Origin: Bacteroidota bacterium
Lineage (GTDB): Bacteria > Bacteroidota > Rhodothermia > Rhodothermales > UBA10348
Direction of reading: 5' to 3'
DNA length: 64,000 nucleotides
Assembly (NCBI GenBank): GCA_022567305.1
Contig: JADFHF010000002.1
Span: 1 to 64,000 of the forward strand
Shown here: positions 17,141-25,647 of the stretch, in pieces
Numbering within the stretch: the first letter of the stretch is position 1
Layout: the number at the start of each line of letters is the position of its first letter
The notes under the pieces: generated by a model
Database searches by the model: none
The model's input: only the letters and a program-made list of their open reading frames with translations
What the model was told of the DNA's origin: nothing
Position numbers and translations under genes: made by a program

Positions 17141-17857
17141 CTAGATATCTCCGAGCTGCGGCCTCAACAGAATCTCCTCGACGACCGTGCGGTCGCTCAT
17201 CTGATACGCTCCTAGGACGGCCGCCGCAATGTCTTCTGGTGGCATAAGACGCTCATCCGGAAATCCAGAACCGTCCCAACTAGCCGTGCGCGTGGCGCCC
17301 GGAAGAAGCACAGTGACTTTGATCCCGTTCTCTTTGGTTTCTTCTCTTATGGCTCTCGCGAGTCCCAAGAGGCCGTGTTTGGACGCACAGTAAGCGATTC
17401 CGCGGGGATAACCTCTTATGGACGCTACGGAAGCCATAAATATCACATGCCCGCTGCGAGCTGATATCATCTCCGGAACGATCCGAGAACTGATTAAAAA
17501 CGCACTCGTGAGATTTACATCCATCTGAAATCGATACTGCTCAAGAGTCGTATCGCTTATTCCTCCGGGTTGAAACATACCGGCATTGTTAATCAGCGCC
17601 GTTGGCGTTCCAGAATCAGACAAGAGCTCATCACATACCGAACTCACCGCATCCGGATCGGTAAGATCACACGGGTATATATGTGCGTTTGCGCCAGCCG
17701 CAATACAGGCATCCGCGACCGAGCGAAGGCGCTCTCTATTTCGAGCCAGAAGTGACAACGTAGCCCCCGGAAGAGCTTCGGAAAACGTTCGGGCAATGGC
17801 CTCGCCCATTCCTTGACTGGCGCCCGTGATCAGAATGTGTTCCTTCTCTTTCCCCAA
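17141..17857 (-). CDS. SDR in pterin cluster, likely sepiapterin-reductase role
   Basis: The 238-residue SDR has TGASQGMGEAIA near residue 11, the NNAG motif, the catalytic Ser in MASVAS, and YCASK near 155. Translation appears to start at TTG, as no ATG lies nearby. It follows folE (17893-18516) and a PTPS gene (18549-18962) on the same strand with gaps of about 32-35 bp. In animals and some bacteria, GTP cyclohydrolase I, PTPS and an SDR (sepiapterin reductase) make tetrahydrobiopterin in that order. The position here suggests the same final NADPH-dependent reduction. The specific role is inferred from the neighbours; the family assignment is firm. Confidence 0.85.
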   Translation of the reverse strand: MGKEKEHILITGASQGMGEAIARTFSEALPGATLSLLARNRERLRSVADACIAAGANAHIYPCDLTDPDAVSSVCDELLSDSGTPTALINNAGMFQPGGISDTTLEQYRFQMDVNLTSAFLISSRIVPEMISARSGHVIFMASVASIRGYPRGIAYCASKHGLLGLARAIREETKENGIKVTVLLPGATRTASWDGSGFPDERLMPPEDIAAAVLGAYQMSDRTVVEEILLRPQLGDI

Positions 17858-17892
17858 AAGAGTTTCTCGAGTTGGCTAGCTGGATCCAGTGG

Positions 17893-18516
17893 TTAGACAG
17901 AAGATCCGTTTTTGATCAATCGCATGAATTCGGCGCGCGTGTTCGTGTTTTCCATAAACGCACCCGACATGGCGCTCGTTGTCGTGATGCTATGCTGTTT
18001 TTGAACACCACGCATGACCATACATAGGTGCGTCGCCTCAATGACCACCGCCACACCCTGAGGCTGAAGAACGTCGTCGATGATCTCCTGGATCTGAATC
18101 GTGAGTCGCTCCTGAACCTGGAGTCGCCTCGCAAATACATCGACGACCCGAGGAATCTTGCTCAATCCGACGATTTTTCCATCCGGGATATAGGCCACGT
18201 GTGCTTTCCCAAAAAACGGGATCATATGGTGCTCACATAGACTGTAGATCTCGATGTCTTTCACGAGAATCATTTCGCAATAGTCCTCATTGAAAACTGC
18301 ACTTTCCAGCATTGGACGTGGATCCATTTGATACCCCTGAGTCAGGAACAAGAGGGATTTTGCCATCCGCTCAGGGGTTCTCAACAGGCCTTCCCGAGAG
18401 GGGTCTTCTCCCATATGACGCAGGAGCGCCTCGACATGGGGTGCCATGGCCTCAGTTATTTCAGGATCGTAATCCTGGATCTTTCTATATCTCTTACCCA
18501 CCAGTTCTTCCATCAT
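17893..18516 (-). CDS. folE: GTP cyclohydrolase I
   Basis: The enzyme converts GTP to 7,8-dihydroneopterin triphosphate, the entry step to folate and biopterin. Family signatures are [20 protein letters not shown] near residue 36, the zinc Cys/His motif [20 protein letters not shown] near 90, and [13 protein letters not shown] with [19 protein letters not shown] near 155. The second zinc Cys lies in THLCM. Length (207) is normal for a bacterial homodecamer subunit. It sits in the middle of a PTPS-folE-SDR cassette on the minus strand, which favours biopterin supply alongside folate. Confidence 0.95.
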   Translation of the reverse strand: MMEELVGKRYRKIQDYDPEITEAMAPHVEALLRHMGEDPSREGLLRTPERMAKSLLFLTQGYQMDPRPMLESAVFNEDYCEMILVKDIEIYSLCEHHMIPFFGKAHVAYIPDGKIVGLSKIPRVVDVFARRLQVQERLTIQIQEIIDDVLQPQGVAVVIEATHLCMVMRGVQKQHSITTTSAMSGAFMENTNTRAEFMRLIKNGSSV

Positions 18517-18548
18517 ATCAAGCTCACTTTCACTCCTGAAAATTCAGA

Positions 18549-18962
18549 TTACTCACCACGGTATTCGACCATATTCCTTTCCGTCTCCCACAGCTTCACC
18601 GAGTACAATTCTCCCTCCGGAATCGAATCCTCTAACTCACTCCAGAAGGCGATGGCCAGGTTTTCAGTAGACGTCAGAATGCCATTCAGAAAATTCACAT
18701 CCAGATTCAGATTAGCGTGGTCACACTTCTCTATGATTCGCTCCTCCACGATTCGTTTCAGGAGACCCAAATCAATGATATACCCGGTTTCCGGGTCGGG
18801 TGTCCCTGCCACGATCACTTCGAGCACATAATTGTGTCCGTGCCAGTTGGCAGAGTTACACTTCCCGTACGTCTTGGCATTCCATTCATCCGATTTATCC
18901 GGATTGTGAAGTCGATGCGCTGCGTTAAAATGTACGCGGCGCGACACGAAGGCTCGTGGCAT
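18549..18962 (-). CDS. 6-pyruvoyl-tetrahydropterin synthase (PTPS), animal-like
   Basis: The 137-residue protein has zinc ligands FNAAHRL and HGHNYVLEV, catalytic Cys in GKCNSANWHGH, the Asp-His pair in KCDHANLNLDV, and the Glu in LWETERNMVEYRGE. The pattern GKCN...HGHNY, DPETGYIIDL and TSTENLAI follows animal PTPS more closely than QueD, whose Cys motif is shorter. It would remove triphosphate from dihydroneopterin triphosphate to give 6-pyruvoyl-tetrahydropterin. It is the first gene of the cassette, followed by folE and an SDR. An alternative is 6-carboxytetrahydropterin synthase (QueD) for queuosine, but no queC or queE is nearby. Confidence 0.88.
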   Translation of the reverse strand: MPRAFVSRRVHFNAAHRLHNPDKSDEWNAKTYGKCNSANWHGHNYVLEVIVAGTPDPETGYIIDLGLLKRIVEERIIEKCDHANLNLDVNFLNGILTSTENLAIAFWSELEDSIPEGELYSVKLWETERNMVEYRGE

Positions 18963-19134
18963 ATTGCGTGGTTTTTAGGGTTCGAATCGGACGCTTCTCT
19001 CGAACCGGGACCTGCTATCAACGTTCCAGCCACTTCGAGGCCGGTAGCGGTTCGAAGGTCTACACGTGTGCAGTACCTGACTCAAAACGCGGTTTTGATC
19101 TATATTCTATCGGCGAGAATCGTAAGGGGAAACC

Positions 19135-19479
19135 ATGCCTGAAAAAACGTTGTTTGAACGCATTGCTGATCGCGAGATACCGGCCGATCTGATCTGGGAA
19201 GACGACCTCTGTATTGCGTTTCGCGACATCAACCCTCAGGCTCCAACGCACGTTTTAGTCGTGCCTCGAAAGCCCATTCCATCGCTCGACGATCTCAGTG
19301 AGGAAGATGGACCGATCGTGGGACATCTCTTCCTGGTGGCGAAGACCATTGCCAAGAAAGAGGGTCTGTCGAATGGGTATCGAACGGTGTTTAATTGTGG
19401 CTCGGACGCGCTTCAAACGGTCCCACACATTCACCTTCACCTGTTGGGAGGAAGAAAGCTCGGGTGGCCACCGGGATAA
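19135..19479 (+). CDS. HIT family (HINT-like) purine nucleotide hydrolase
   Basis: This 114-residue protein has the histidine triad HIHLHLLGG near residue 99, FRDINPQAPTHVLVVPRKPI near 30, and RTVFNCGSDALQTVPHIH before the triad. HINT proteins hydrolyse adenosine phosphoramidates and act as homodimers in the cytoplasm. The length equals typical bacterial HinT. The ATG at 19135 is well placed, with GGGGAAACC just upstream as a plausible ribosome-binding region. It is divergent from the PTPS gene with about 170 bp between them. Confidence 0.93.
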   Translation: MPEKTLFERIADREIPADLIWEDDLCIAFRDINPQAPTHVLVVPRKPIPSLDDLSEEDGPIVGHLFLVAKTIAKKEGLSNGYRTVFNCGSDALQTVPHIHLHLLGGRKLGWPPG

Positions 19480-19538
19480 ATCCTTATCGTACGCTGCACA
19501 GTGATTCGAAAATCCATTCCTGAAAGAGAAGAGCCGCC

Positions 19539-21530
19539 ATGGCTTCCGTGTATTACCGGGTCTCACGTCTTCTTTTCTTCGTCGCCGCGGTTGCACTGAT
19601 TCCCGTTACTTCGTCCACAGGCCAGGGACTGTTCTCCGGAGGATTTGAGCGCGACATAAACCGGTACCGCTGGACCGCCCGGTTTCAGCTTACTGAACCC
19701 ATTAAGGGATGGCAGATAGACCTCTCGAATACGTTTCGCTCAGACGCATTCATTCTGTTCGATGATCAGCTGAGTTTTCGTGACGAGAATCAGACCACTC
19801 TGACGGTTCAGAAGCCATTCGGCGAAAAGCGGATCGCGGTCTATGGTTCGATGGGATGGTATAGTCTGAGCCGGGTACTTCGTCAAGAACTGTTAGCGGG
19901 CTACCGTTTTCCTCTCGCAGAAAAATTCTGGATTGAACCACTGCTGGGTGCTTCTCTCGATCAACGGCCGGGATTTTCGGACGGGAGCGAAAGGGCTCCG
20001 CTGAGGACCGATGTCGGACCCGCCCTGGGTGTTCGCTTTGAGGTACCGACGACGACCGTTGACGCGTACAACGTATCCCTGTCGGGCGAAGGTCTTATTC
20101 AAAGCATGGCTCCACGCCGCGGGGAGATGTTCCGGGCCAATGCGGTGGCAGAAAGAACGTTTGACCGAACCCGTCTCAGAACACAGGTTCGGATTGCTCG
20201 CGTGCGGCGCGATGCTTATCAGGCGGCTTCGTTTCTGAACCGGGATGGCGAGAGTGCACGCGTAGCGGAAACCGTCGAGTCGACCCATAGTGATACGCTT
20301 ATTGTAACGATTCTCATTGATCGACCGATCGCAGCAAATACCGTTGTTGGCGGGCGACTGGATTTTTCCACGAACAGTCGAACCATAGAAACACTGCGGG
20401 CTCCGGACGAGGCCATATTCTTCGATTCCGATTTTCGGCGCCGCATTCTGGAAGGAGAACTGAGCTCCACGTTCGCACGCGATCAATCACTGGTCCGCGT
20501 TTCTCTCAGGGCGGGCGCCGAGGTGGAAGATCGTCGACTCTCGAACGCGGACGACCTACCCGCAGCTCAAGCCTCGCAAAAGCAAAATTTGCTTAGGCAG
20601 GCCGACTACGATCGAGGGTTTTTTCAGGCTCAACTCAATATTCGTATGCCGATCGGTCGGCGAACCGTTCTTCAGGCGGATGTCTCGGCAAGCATTCTTC
20701 ACCACGACACCCCTGATGTAAACCCTGACGATCGCGACGAACTGTATTACAACGGACTTTTTGGAGCCAGTTTCCAACTGACAAGATATCTCGAATTACA
20801 GCTACAGATTTTTGGAACCCACTATCATACGGTGTTCCTGAAAGCTGAGCGTTCGGCTGAAAACAGTGTGCAGCGCTCACTTCGATTCCGGCCGACGGTT
20901 ATTTGGAGACCTTCGCGGGCCACACGAATCAATGTGACCACAGAAGTTCGGGCCAACTACAGCATCGATGATTTTTTGCTGCCCGGTCGACGTCCGACCG
21001 ACCAATCCGCCCGTGAACTCAGTTACAAGCTGGACGCCGAGCATGATTTTGGAGACGGGGTCGGAATCCGCGTGACCGGCAGATGGAGTGATTTGCGATT
21101 GGGTCGATTCCTGGATGAGACCTTTGCGGAAATACCGTTCGATACACTTCGGACAACGAGCGCCTGGGTACGCCTCAATGTGGGCAGGAAAATTCGCGCC
21201 GAGATCGGGATTCGATTGTTTTTTCGTAGTGACTTTGATCGCGCGATTACCATTCGATATAATCGGGATGAGGGTTCAGCTCAGGCGTCAACCATATCGC
21301 GACCCGGCCGGCGGAAAATTGCTCAACTTGGACCGACTACGTCTCTCATGTGGCCGCTCAACGGAGGCGCATATCTACGATTTGACGGATGGGCTACCTT
21401 CCAAACCGTCAACTTCAACTTGTACGGTGATCTTCCGGAGGGCTCCGAAGGGGCCATACGAGCCGCGGCTCAAAAGGGCACCCGAACACTGATTCCGAAT
21501 CTGGCGGTCACAATGCACTGGCCGTTTTAA
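19539..21530 (+). CDS. Predicted outer-membrane beta-barrel protein
   Basis: A signal peptide (MASVYYRVSRLLFFVAAVALIP, cut near STGQG) is followed by more than 600 residues of alternating hydrophobic and polar strands rich in Arg, Thr and aromatics. Examples are LELQLQIFGTHYHTVFLKAE and IRAEIGIRLFFRSDFDRAI. The chain ends in MHWPF with a terminal Phe, which favours BAM-dependent outer-membrane insertion. No known family signature is evident. It follows the HIT gene by 59 bp and precedes coaE by about 30 bp on the same strand. The function is unknown. Confidence 0.72.
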   Translation: MASVYYRVSRLLFFVAAVALIPVTSSTGQGLFSGGFERDINRYRWTARFQLTEPIKGWQIDLSNTFRSDAFILFDDQLSFRDENQTTLTVQKPFGEKRIAVYGSMGWYSLSRVLRQELLAGYRFPLAEKFWIEPLLGASLDQRPGFSDGSERAPLRTDVGPALGVRFEVPTTTVDAYNVSLSGEGLIQSMAPRRGEMFRANAVAERTFDRTRLRTQVRIARVRRDAYQAASFLNRDGESARVAETVESTHSDTLIVTILIDRPIAANTVVGGRLDFSTNSRTIETLRAPDEAIFFDSDFRRRILEGELSSTFARDQSLVRVSLRAGAEVEDRRLSNADDLPAAQASQKQNLLRQADYDRGFFQAQLNIRMPIGRRTVLQADVSASILHHDTPDVNPDDRDELYYNGLFGASFQLTRYLELQLQIFGTHYHTVFLKAERSAENSVQRSLRFRPTVIWRPSRATRINVTTEVRANYSIDDFLLPGRRPTDQSARELSYKLDAEHDFGDGVGIRVTGRWSDLRLGRFLDETFAEIPFDTLRTTSAWVRLNVGRKIRAEIGIRLFFRSDFDRAITIRYNRDEGSAQASTISRPGRRKIAQLGPTTSLMWPLNGGAYLRFDGWATFQTVNFNLYGDLPEGSEGAIRAAAQKGTRTLIPNLAVTMHWPF

Positions 21531-21561
21531 TGTAGCTTCCGTGCAATCTGAAGGTCGTACA

Positions 21562-22152
21562 ATGAAGGTAGTGGGCGTAACGGGAGGGATCGGTTCAGGG
21601 AAGAGTACCGTTTGCGAGCTACTCGAAAAGGGAGGGGCACGTGTTTTTTACGCCGACGAAGTCGCGCGAGAGCTGATGGTTTCGGACCCGGGCGTTAGAA
21701 AACAGATTCAAGACGCGTTCGGAGCGGAGGCTTATTCGGAAGACGGTCTGCTCAATCGAAAGTATATCGCCGACCGAATCTTCTCATCTGATGCAGACAG
21801 GTCTGCGATCAACCGGATTGTTCATCCTGCCGTGGGTGAGGCTTTTCGTAGGGTCGTATCGCAAGCGCGCGAAGAGGGCGTCGAGTTACTGATAAAAGAG
21901 GCGGCGCTCTTACTCGACGACCACACCTCCGACCTGGACGTCGTTGTTGTTATCGATGCGCCTAAAAATATACGTATAGAGCGAATATCCCTACGAGACG
22001 GCCTTTCCGGGGAGCAGATTGAGGCGCGTATGGCGGGTCAGATGTCCCCCAACGAGATGCGGCAGAAGGCAGATCATGTGATAGAAAATGATCGTACCGT
22101 GATCGATCTGGAAGCCGCCGTCGAAGAACTGGTCAGATCACTGATGGCTTGA
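21562..22152 (+). CDS. coaE: Dephospho-CoA kinase
   Basis: This enzyme performs the last step of coenzyme A synthesis, phosphorylating the 3'-OH of dephospho-CoA. From the ATG at 21562 the sequence opens MKVVGVTGGIGSGKSTVCEL (P-loop), with FYADEVARELM near 33, IVHPAVGEAFR near 90, and the LID region RISLRDGLSGEQIEARMAGQM. The length is typical (196). The ORF-track GTG at 21541 adds seven residues and is less likely. It follows the barrel gene closely and may be co-transcribed. Confidence 0.94.
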   Translation: MKVVGVTGGIGSGKSTVCELLEKGGARVFYADEVARELMVSDPGVRKQIQDAFGAEAYSEDGLLNRKYIADRIFSSDADRSAINRIVHPAVGEAFRRVVSQAREEGVELLIKEAALLLDDHTSDLDVVVVIDAPKNIRIERISLRDGLSGEQIEARMAGQMSPNEMRQKADHVIENDRTVIDLEAAVEELVRSLMA

Positions 22153-22304
22153 ACAGGTGAAAACGTCCGTTTCATGTCCGTTTCGCCCGATTATCCCAGT
22201 AAAAATACTTAATAAATGGGAATTCAAGCCGATCCATCTTAAGCAGAAAGATCTGCAGAACGATGTGGGGAGGATCAGTTCCGCCAATCCCATAAAACGA
22301 CCAA

Positions 22305-25091
22305 ATGGTCAAGATTTCATCATTATACGGGCGTACGGTATCGCTGATCGCGATCGTTTTTATAGGCTCCTTCGCGGTCCTTGTGCTTGCTTTTTTGTCG
22401 ATATCAGCGCATCAGACGCGGGACGTGGTTCGAGAGTTGGACCGCTCTATTCAAGTGGCGAATGGGGCAATACGGGATTTTGTCATAACACGCGACCCGG
22501 CGCACGCGAAACGGGCCAAAATGATACTGACAGAGGCCGATGAAACGCTCCAACGCCGCTTTAATGAGGAAGAATATGGCCGTTTCCACACCGAACTTCA
22601 TCTCTACTTTCACTCCGTAACGAACTTAATCGAGACGTACCAGGACCGTGGTTTCTACGAAGGAGACGGTCTTGAAGGAAAAATACGGGCTAATATGATC
22701 GCCTTGGAGGAAGAACTTTCGACCTTCAATGAACGACGGTTACTTTCTCACCTGCTCGAAATCAGGCGAAACGAAAAAAACTATCTCCTTCGACGTGACT
22801 CAGACTATCAGGATGGAGTCCATGCGAAAATCGATGCGATGACGGCCGAGATCTCGTTCTCAAAGCTATCCAGCGAGAAACGATCTTCCATGATTGCAAC
22901 CCTCACACGCTATCAACACGATTTCGACGAACTGGTTTATCTGACACAGAAGGCGGACTGGATTACGGACGAAATGAACACGGTTCGTACATATCTCGGA
23001 CAGACACTCGCGGATGTCATTGCGGATGAAGACGAGCAAGCCGAACTGTTTCTTTGGATCGCACTGGGTCTGATTCTCTTTTCATTCGTGGGCGGCATCG
23101 CGTACGCCGTCTATATCGCACGCGGAATCATCAAACCGTTGGAGCGGATGAGAACCCTGGTAAAGCAGCTCGTTGATGGAGAGTTGCGCGACGACCTGGA
23201 ATTTGATGAAAATGGCGAACTCGGCGAACTGGCGAATGCCTTTGGCGAGCTAGCTGAACAGGTTCGAATGAGAATCGAGGCTGAAAATCATGTAAAGGCC
23301 TCCCGCGCCAAACTTCAGGCCTATGCAGATGAACTCGAGACCACGAAGTCAGCACTGGAAGATCGCGCCCAAGAACTGTCGTCTATCGTGAGCGAGCTAC
23401 AAGAAGCTCAAAATGTGGCCCAGCACACGATCATCTCCAAGACACTATTCCTGGCCAACATGAGCCATGAGATCAGGACGCCGCTGAACGGCATCATCGG
23501 AATGACGAGTCTTCTTACGTCCGAAGAGCTCAGGCCAGATCAATACGAAATTGTAAACGTCATTCGGTCCAGCGGCGAGAGTTTGCTTGCGATCGTAAAC
23601 GAAATACTGGACCATGCCAAGATCGAGCAGGGCGGAGTCGATCTGGAAGAGGCGAAGTTTGACGTGACGAGCTGTATCGAAGACGCTCTTGATATGGTCT
23701 TTAAGCTGGCGGCGGACAAGGCCCTCGAGTTGTCTTATTTGGTTTCCGACGATTTTCCTCTCTACGTAGTTGGCGATCGTGCCCGGCTGCGTCAGATCTT
23801 GATCAATCTGCTTGCGAATGCAGTCAAATTTACAAAGTCCGGGGACGTTCAGGTTCGGGCAAAACTCGTCGCGAGAACGCAGCACGAAGTTGAACTCCAG
23901 CTGGAGGTCGAAGACACTGGAATAGGCATCTCGGAAGAAGCCCAGGAATATCTATTTGATCCGTTCCGACAGGCAGAGGCTTCGACTACCCGGAAGTTTG
24001 GCGGCACGGGACTCGGTCTCTCGATTGCAAGTCACCTGTGTGAACTTATGGGTGGAAAAATGTGGCTCGAAAGTGAAGTGGATAAAGGATCGACGTTTTA
24101 TTTCACACTCAAATTGCGCCGCGATCCTGAACACCTGACCGAAGACATGATCTCCGATTTTGCAACAGATCATCGCGTGCTTCTGCTCAGTCAGAATGTT
24201 CGGTTCGGAAGTTCCGTGACCACGATGATCCGCCAGGGCGGTGGTGAAGCGACGGCGGTCGAAAATCTAAAGAAAGCAAAAGTCGTTATTAAGAACGAAT
24301 CGTCCGTCGATCTAATATTGATCGACGACGGCGACCATAAAGAGTCGGCTCTAGAAAAAGCGAGCAAACTGAAAGAACTCGCGCCTGATTGTCGCATCGT
24401 GCTATTCAGGGCTATCGGACAGAGAACGAGCGACGAATTGGCACCCGATCGGATTTCGAAACCTGTCAAACGTTCTTCTATTAAGGCGCTTTTTTGCGAG
24501 GCAACATGCGAGGCAACCGAGGATGCAAGTGACGCTGGAACCGAGGAAGCAAGAGACGATGCAAGAGAGAAAGCAAGTGACGCTGGAACAGAGGAAGCAA
24601 GAAACGAAACGCCCATCTACGAGATTGGAAAGACCCCGCGACGAGCCGCAGACCGAAAAGCCGCTCAAAAGCTCGGGGTCCTAATTGTCGAAGACAATAC
24701 GACGAATCAGAAAGTGGCTCTGAAAATGCTCGAAAGGCTTGGCTATTCGGCTGATCTCGCTGAAAATGGAGAAGATGCCGTCAAAATGGTCGCGAAAAAC
24801 ATATATGACATCGTCTTCATGGACATGATGATGCCAGGGATGGATGGCCTAGAAGCGACGCGTGAGATTAGACGCAACAAGGACATAGCCCTTCAACCGA
24901 TAATCGTCGCATTCACGGCAAATGCCACCTCGAACGACAGAATAAAGTGCCTGGAAGCCGGTATGGACGACTACACATCCAAGCCTGTAAGCTCCGAAAC
25001 GTTCGCCAAAATCCTGGAGCGGGCAAGACTGGAACGAAAGACCCGACATGGGGCTCGGCTAAACAGCCCAACCGGTCCTTCGGTTGCCTAG
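22305..25091 (+). CDS. Hybrid sensor histidine kinase, C-terminal receiver
   Basis: The 928-residue membrane kinase has TM1 at about 11-34, a helical extracytoplasmic sensor (35-245), TM2 about 247-270, HAMP (270-325), a coiled coil, and HisKA with phospho-His near 388 (NMSHEIRTPLNG). The HATPase has NLLANAVKFT, DTGIGI and GGTGLGL. A second, degenerate receiver-like segment spans about 625-735 (HRVLLLSQN, LILIDDG). A repetitive Ala/Glu/Asp linker follows, then an intact receiver at 793-910 with LIVEDN, the phosphorylatable Asp near 840 in VFMDMMMPG and Lys in DDYTSKPV. It has no DNA-binding output, so it probably relays phosphate onwards through an Hpt protein not seen here. It follows coaE after about 150 bp. 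Confidence 0.92.
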   Translation: MVKISSLYGRTVSLIAIVFIGSFAVLVLAFLSISAHQTRDVVRELDRSIQVANGAIRDFVITRDPAHAKRAKMILTEADETLQRRFNEEEYGRFHTELHLYFHSVTNLIETYQDRGFYEGDGLEGKIRANMIALEEELSTFNERRLLSHLLEIRRNEKNYLLRRDSDYQDGVHAKIDAMTAEISFSKLSSEKRSSMIATLTRYQHDFDELVYLTQKADWITDEMNTVRTYLGQTLADVIADEDEQAELFLWIALGLILFSFVGGIAYAVYIARGIIKPLERMRTLVKQLVDGELRDDLEFDENGELGELANAFGELAEQVRMRIEAENHVKASRAKLQAYADELETTKSALEDRAQELSSIVSELQEAQNVAQHTIISKTLFLANMSHEIRTPLNGIIGMTSLLTSEELRPDQYEIVNVIRSSGESLLAIVNEILDHAKIEQGGVDLEEAKFDVTSCIEDALDMVFKLAADKALELSYLVSDDFPLYVVGDRARLRQILINLLANAVKFTKSGDVQVRAKLVARTQHEVELQLEVEDTGIGISEEAQEYLFDPFRQAEASTTRKFGGTGLGLSIASHLCELMGGKMWLESEVDKGSTFYFTLKLRRDPEHLTEDMISDFATDHRVLLLSQNVRFGSSVTTMIRQGGGEATAVENLKKAKVVIKNESSVDLILIDDGDHKESALEKASKLKELAPDCRIVLFRAIGQRTSDELAPDRISKPVKRSSIKALFCEATCEATEDASDAGTEEARDDAREKASDAGTEEARNETPIYEIGKTPRRAADRKAAQKLGVLIVEDNTTNQKVALKMLERLGYSADLAENGEDAVKMVAKNIYDIVFMDMMMPGMDGLEATREIRRNKDIALQPIIVAFTANATSNDRIKCLEAGMDDYTSKPVSSETFAKILERARLERKTRHGARLNSPTGPSVA
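24525..24602 (+). repeat. Tandem 48-bp period repeat in the kinase linker
   Basis: The 30-mer at 24525-24554 recurs at 24573-24602 with one base change, a period of 48 bp (16 codons). It encodes the repeated ASDAGTEEAR stretch between the two receiver-like domains of the hybrid kinase. Its in-frame period would allow linker-length variation without breaking the gene. Confidence 0.85.
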
Positions 25092-25109
25092 TTTTCCGTT
25101 CCAACTTTA

Positions 25110-25427
25110 CTAGCTGCTCGACTCTTTCCCCACCACCGAGGACAAGGCACTTTTCTCGATTCGCAGCTTAGTATTGTTGTCTACTTGAACCAAGACTGAC
25201 GTCTCGTCTACCTGCGTTACGGTACCGTGGACTCCTCCGATCGTAATTACACGGTTGTTCTTTTGTACGGCCGCGATCATTTTCTTTCGACTGTCCTCTT
25301 TCTTCCTTTGGGGTCGAATAATGAAGATGTAGAAGACGACGAAGATCAGTACGAGAGGGAGAAACATCGCGAGCGGGTTCGCATTGCCGCCAGGCGCTGC
25401 CATGGCCAGATAAACAGGAATACACAT
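25110..25427 (-). CDS. yajC: Preprotein translocase subunit YajC
   Basis: YajC is the small accessory subunit of the SecDF-YajC complex in the inner membrane. The 105-residue product has one membrane helix (about 16-36, PLAMFLPLVLIFVVFYIFII), then the family motif RPQRKKEDSRKKMIAAVQ and VITIGGVHGTVTQVDETSVLVQVDNN in the cytosolic part. It lies downstream of the SRP RNA and priA on the same strand. secD and secF are not in the window. It ends 18 bp from the convergent hybrid kinase gene. Confidence 0.93.
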   Translation of the reverse strand: MCIPVYLAMAAPGGNANPLAMFLPLVLIFVVFYIFIIRPQRKKEDSRKKMIAAVQKNNRVITIGGVHGTVTQVDETSVLVQVDNNTKLRIEKSALSSVVGKESSS

Positions 25428-25502
25428 CTAGATTTCTTGAGTGGGTCTCAAAAGTCGGGGGTTGAACTCAGGCGACAAGATACACAGCACGACCAAGGCG
25501 AC

Positions 25503-25509
25503 AAAAAAA
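25503..25509 (-). terminator. T-run ending the SRP RNA
   Basis: Seven T residues on the minus strand directly follow the closing CTTGCCC stem of the SRP RNA, giving a Rho-independent end for that transcript. Confidence 0.6.
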
Positions 25510-25606
25510 GGGCAAGCTTACCGTATCGCATCGCTACAACCTTCTACCGCTGCTGCCTTCCGGCCCTGACGGAGTTCAAAGGGAGCAGACCGCACGGGAC
25601 TTGCCC
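25510..25606 (-). ncRNA. ffs: Bacterial signal recognition particle RNA (4.5S type)
   Basis: On the minus strand, GTCAGGGCCGGAAGGCAGCAGC matches the conserved apical loop of small bacterial SRP RNA, where the GGAA tetraloop and flanking asymmetric loop bind Ffh. The ends pair as GGGCAAG (5') with CTTGCCC (3'), giving a 97-nt hairpin RNA. It directs nascent inner-membrane proteins to the membrane together with Ffh and FtsY. It sits 41 bp after the priA stop and ahead of yajC, a Sec-related neighbour. Confidence 0.93.
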
Positions 25607-25647
25607 TAGCTGCCTCCAAACGACGGGTTATCAGGCAGGTTCCACGG

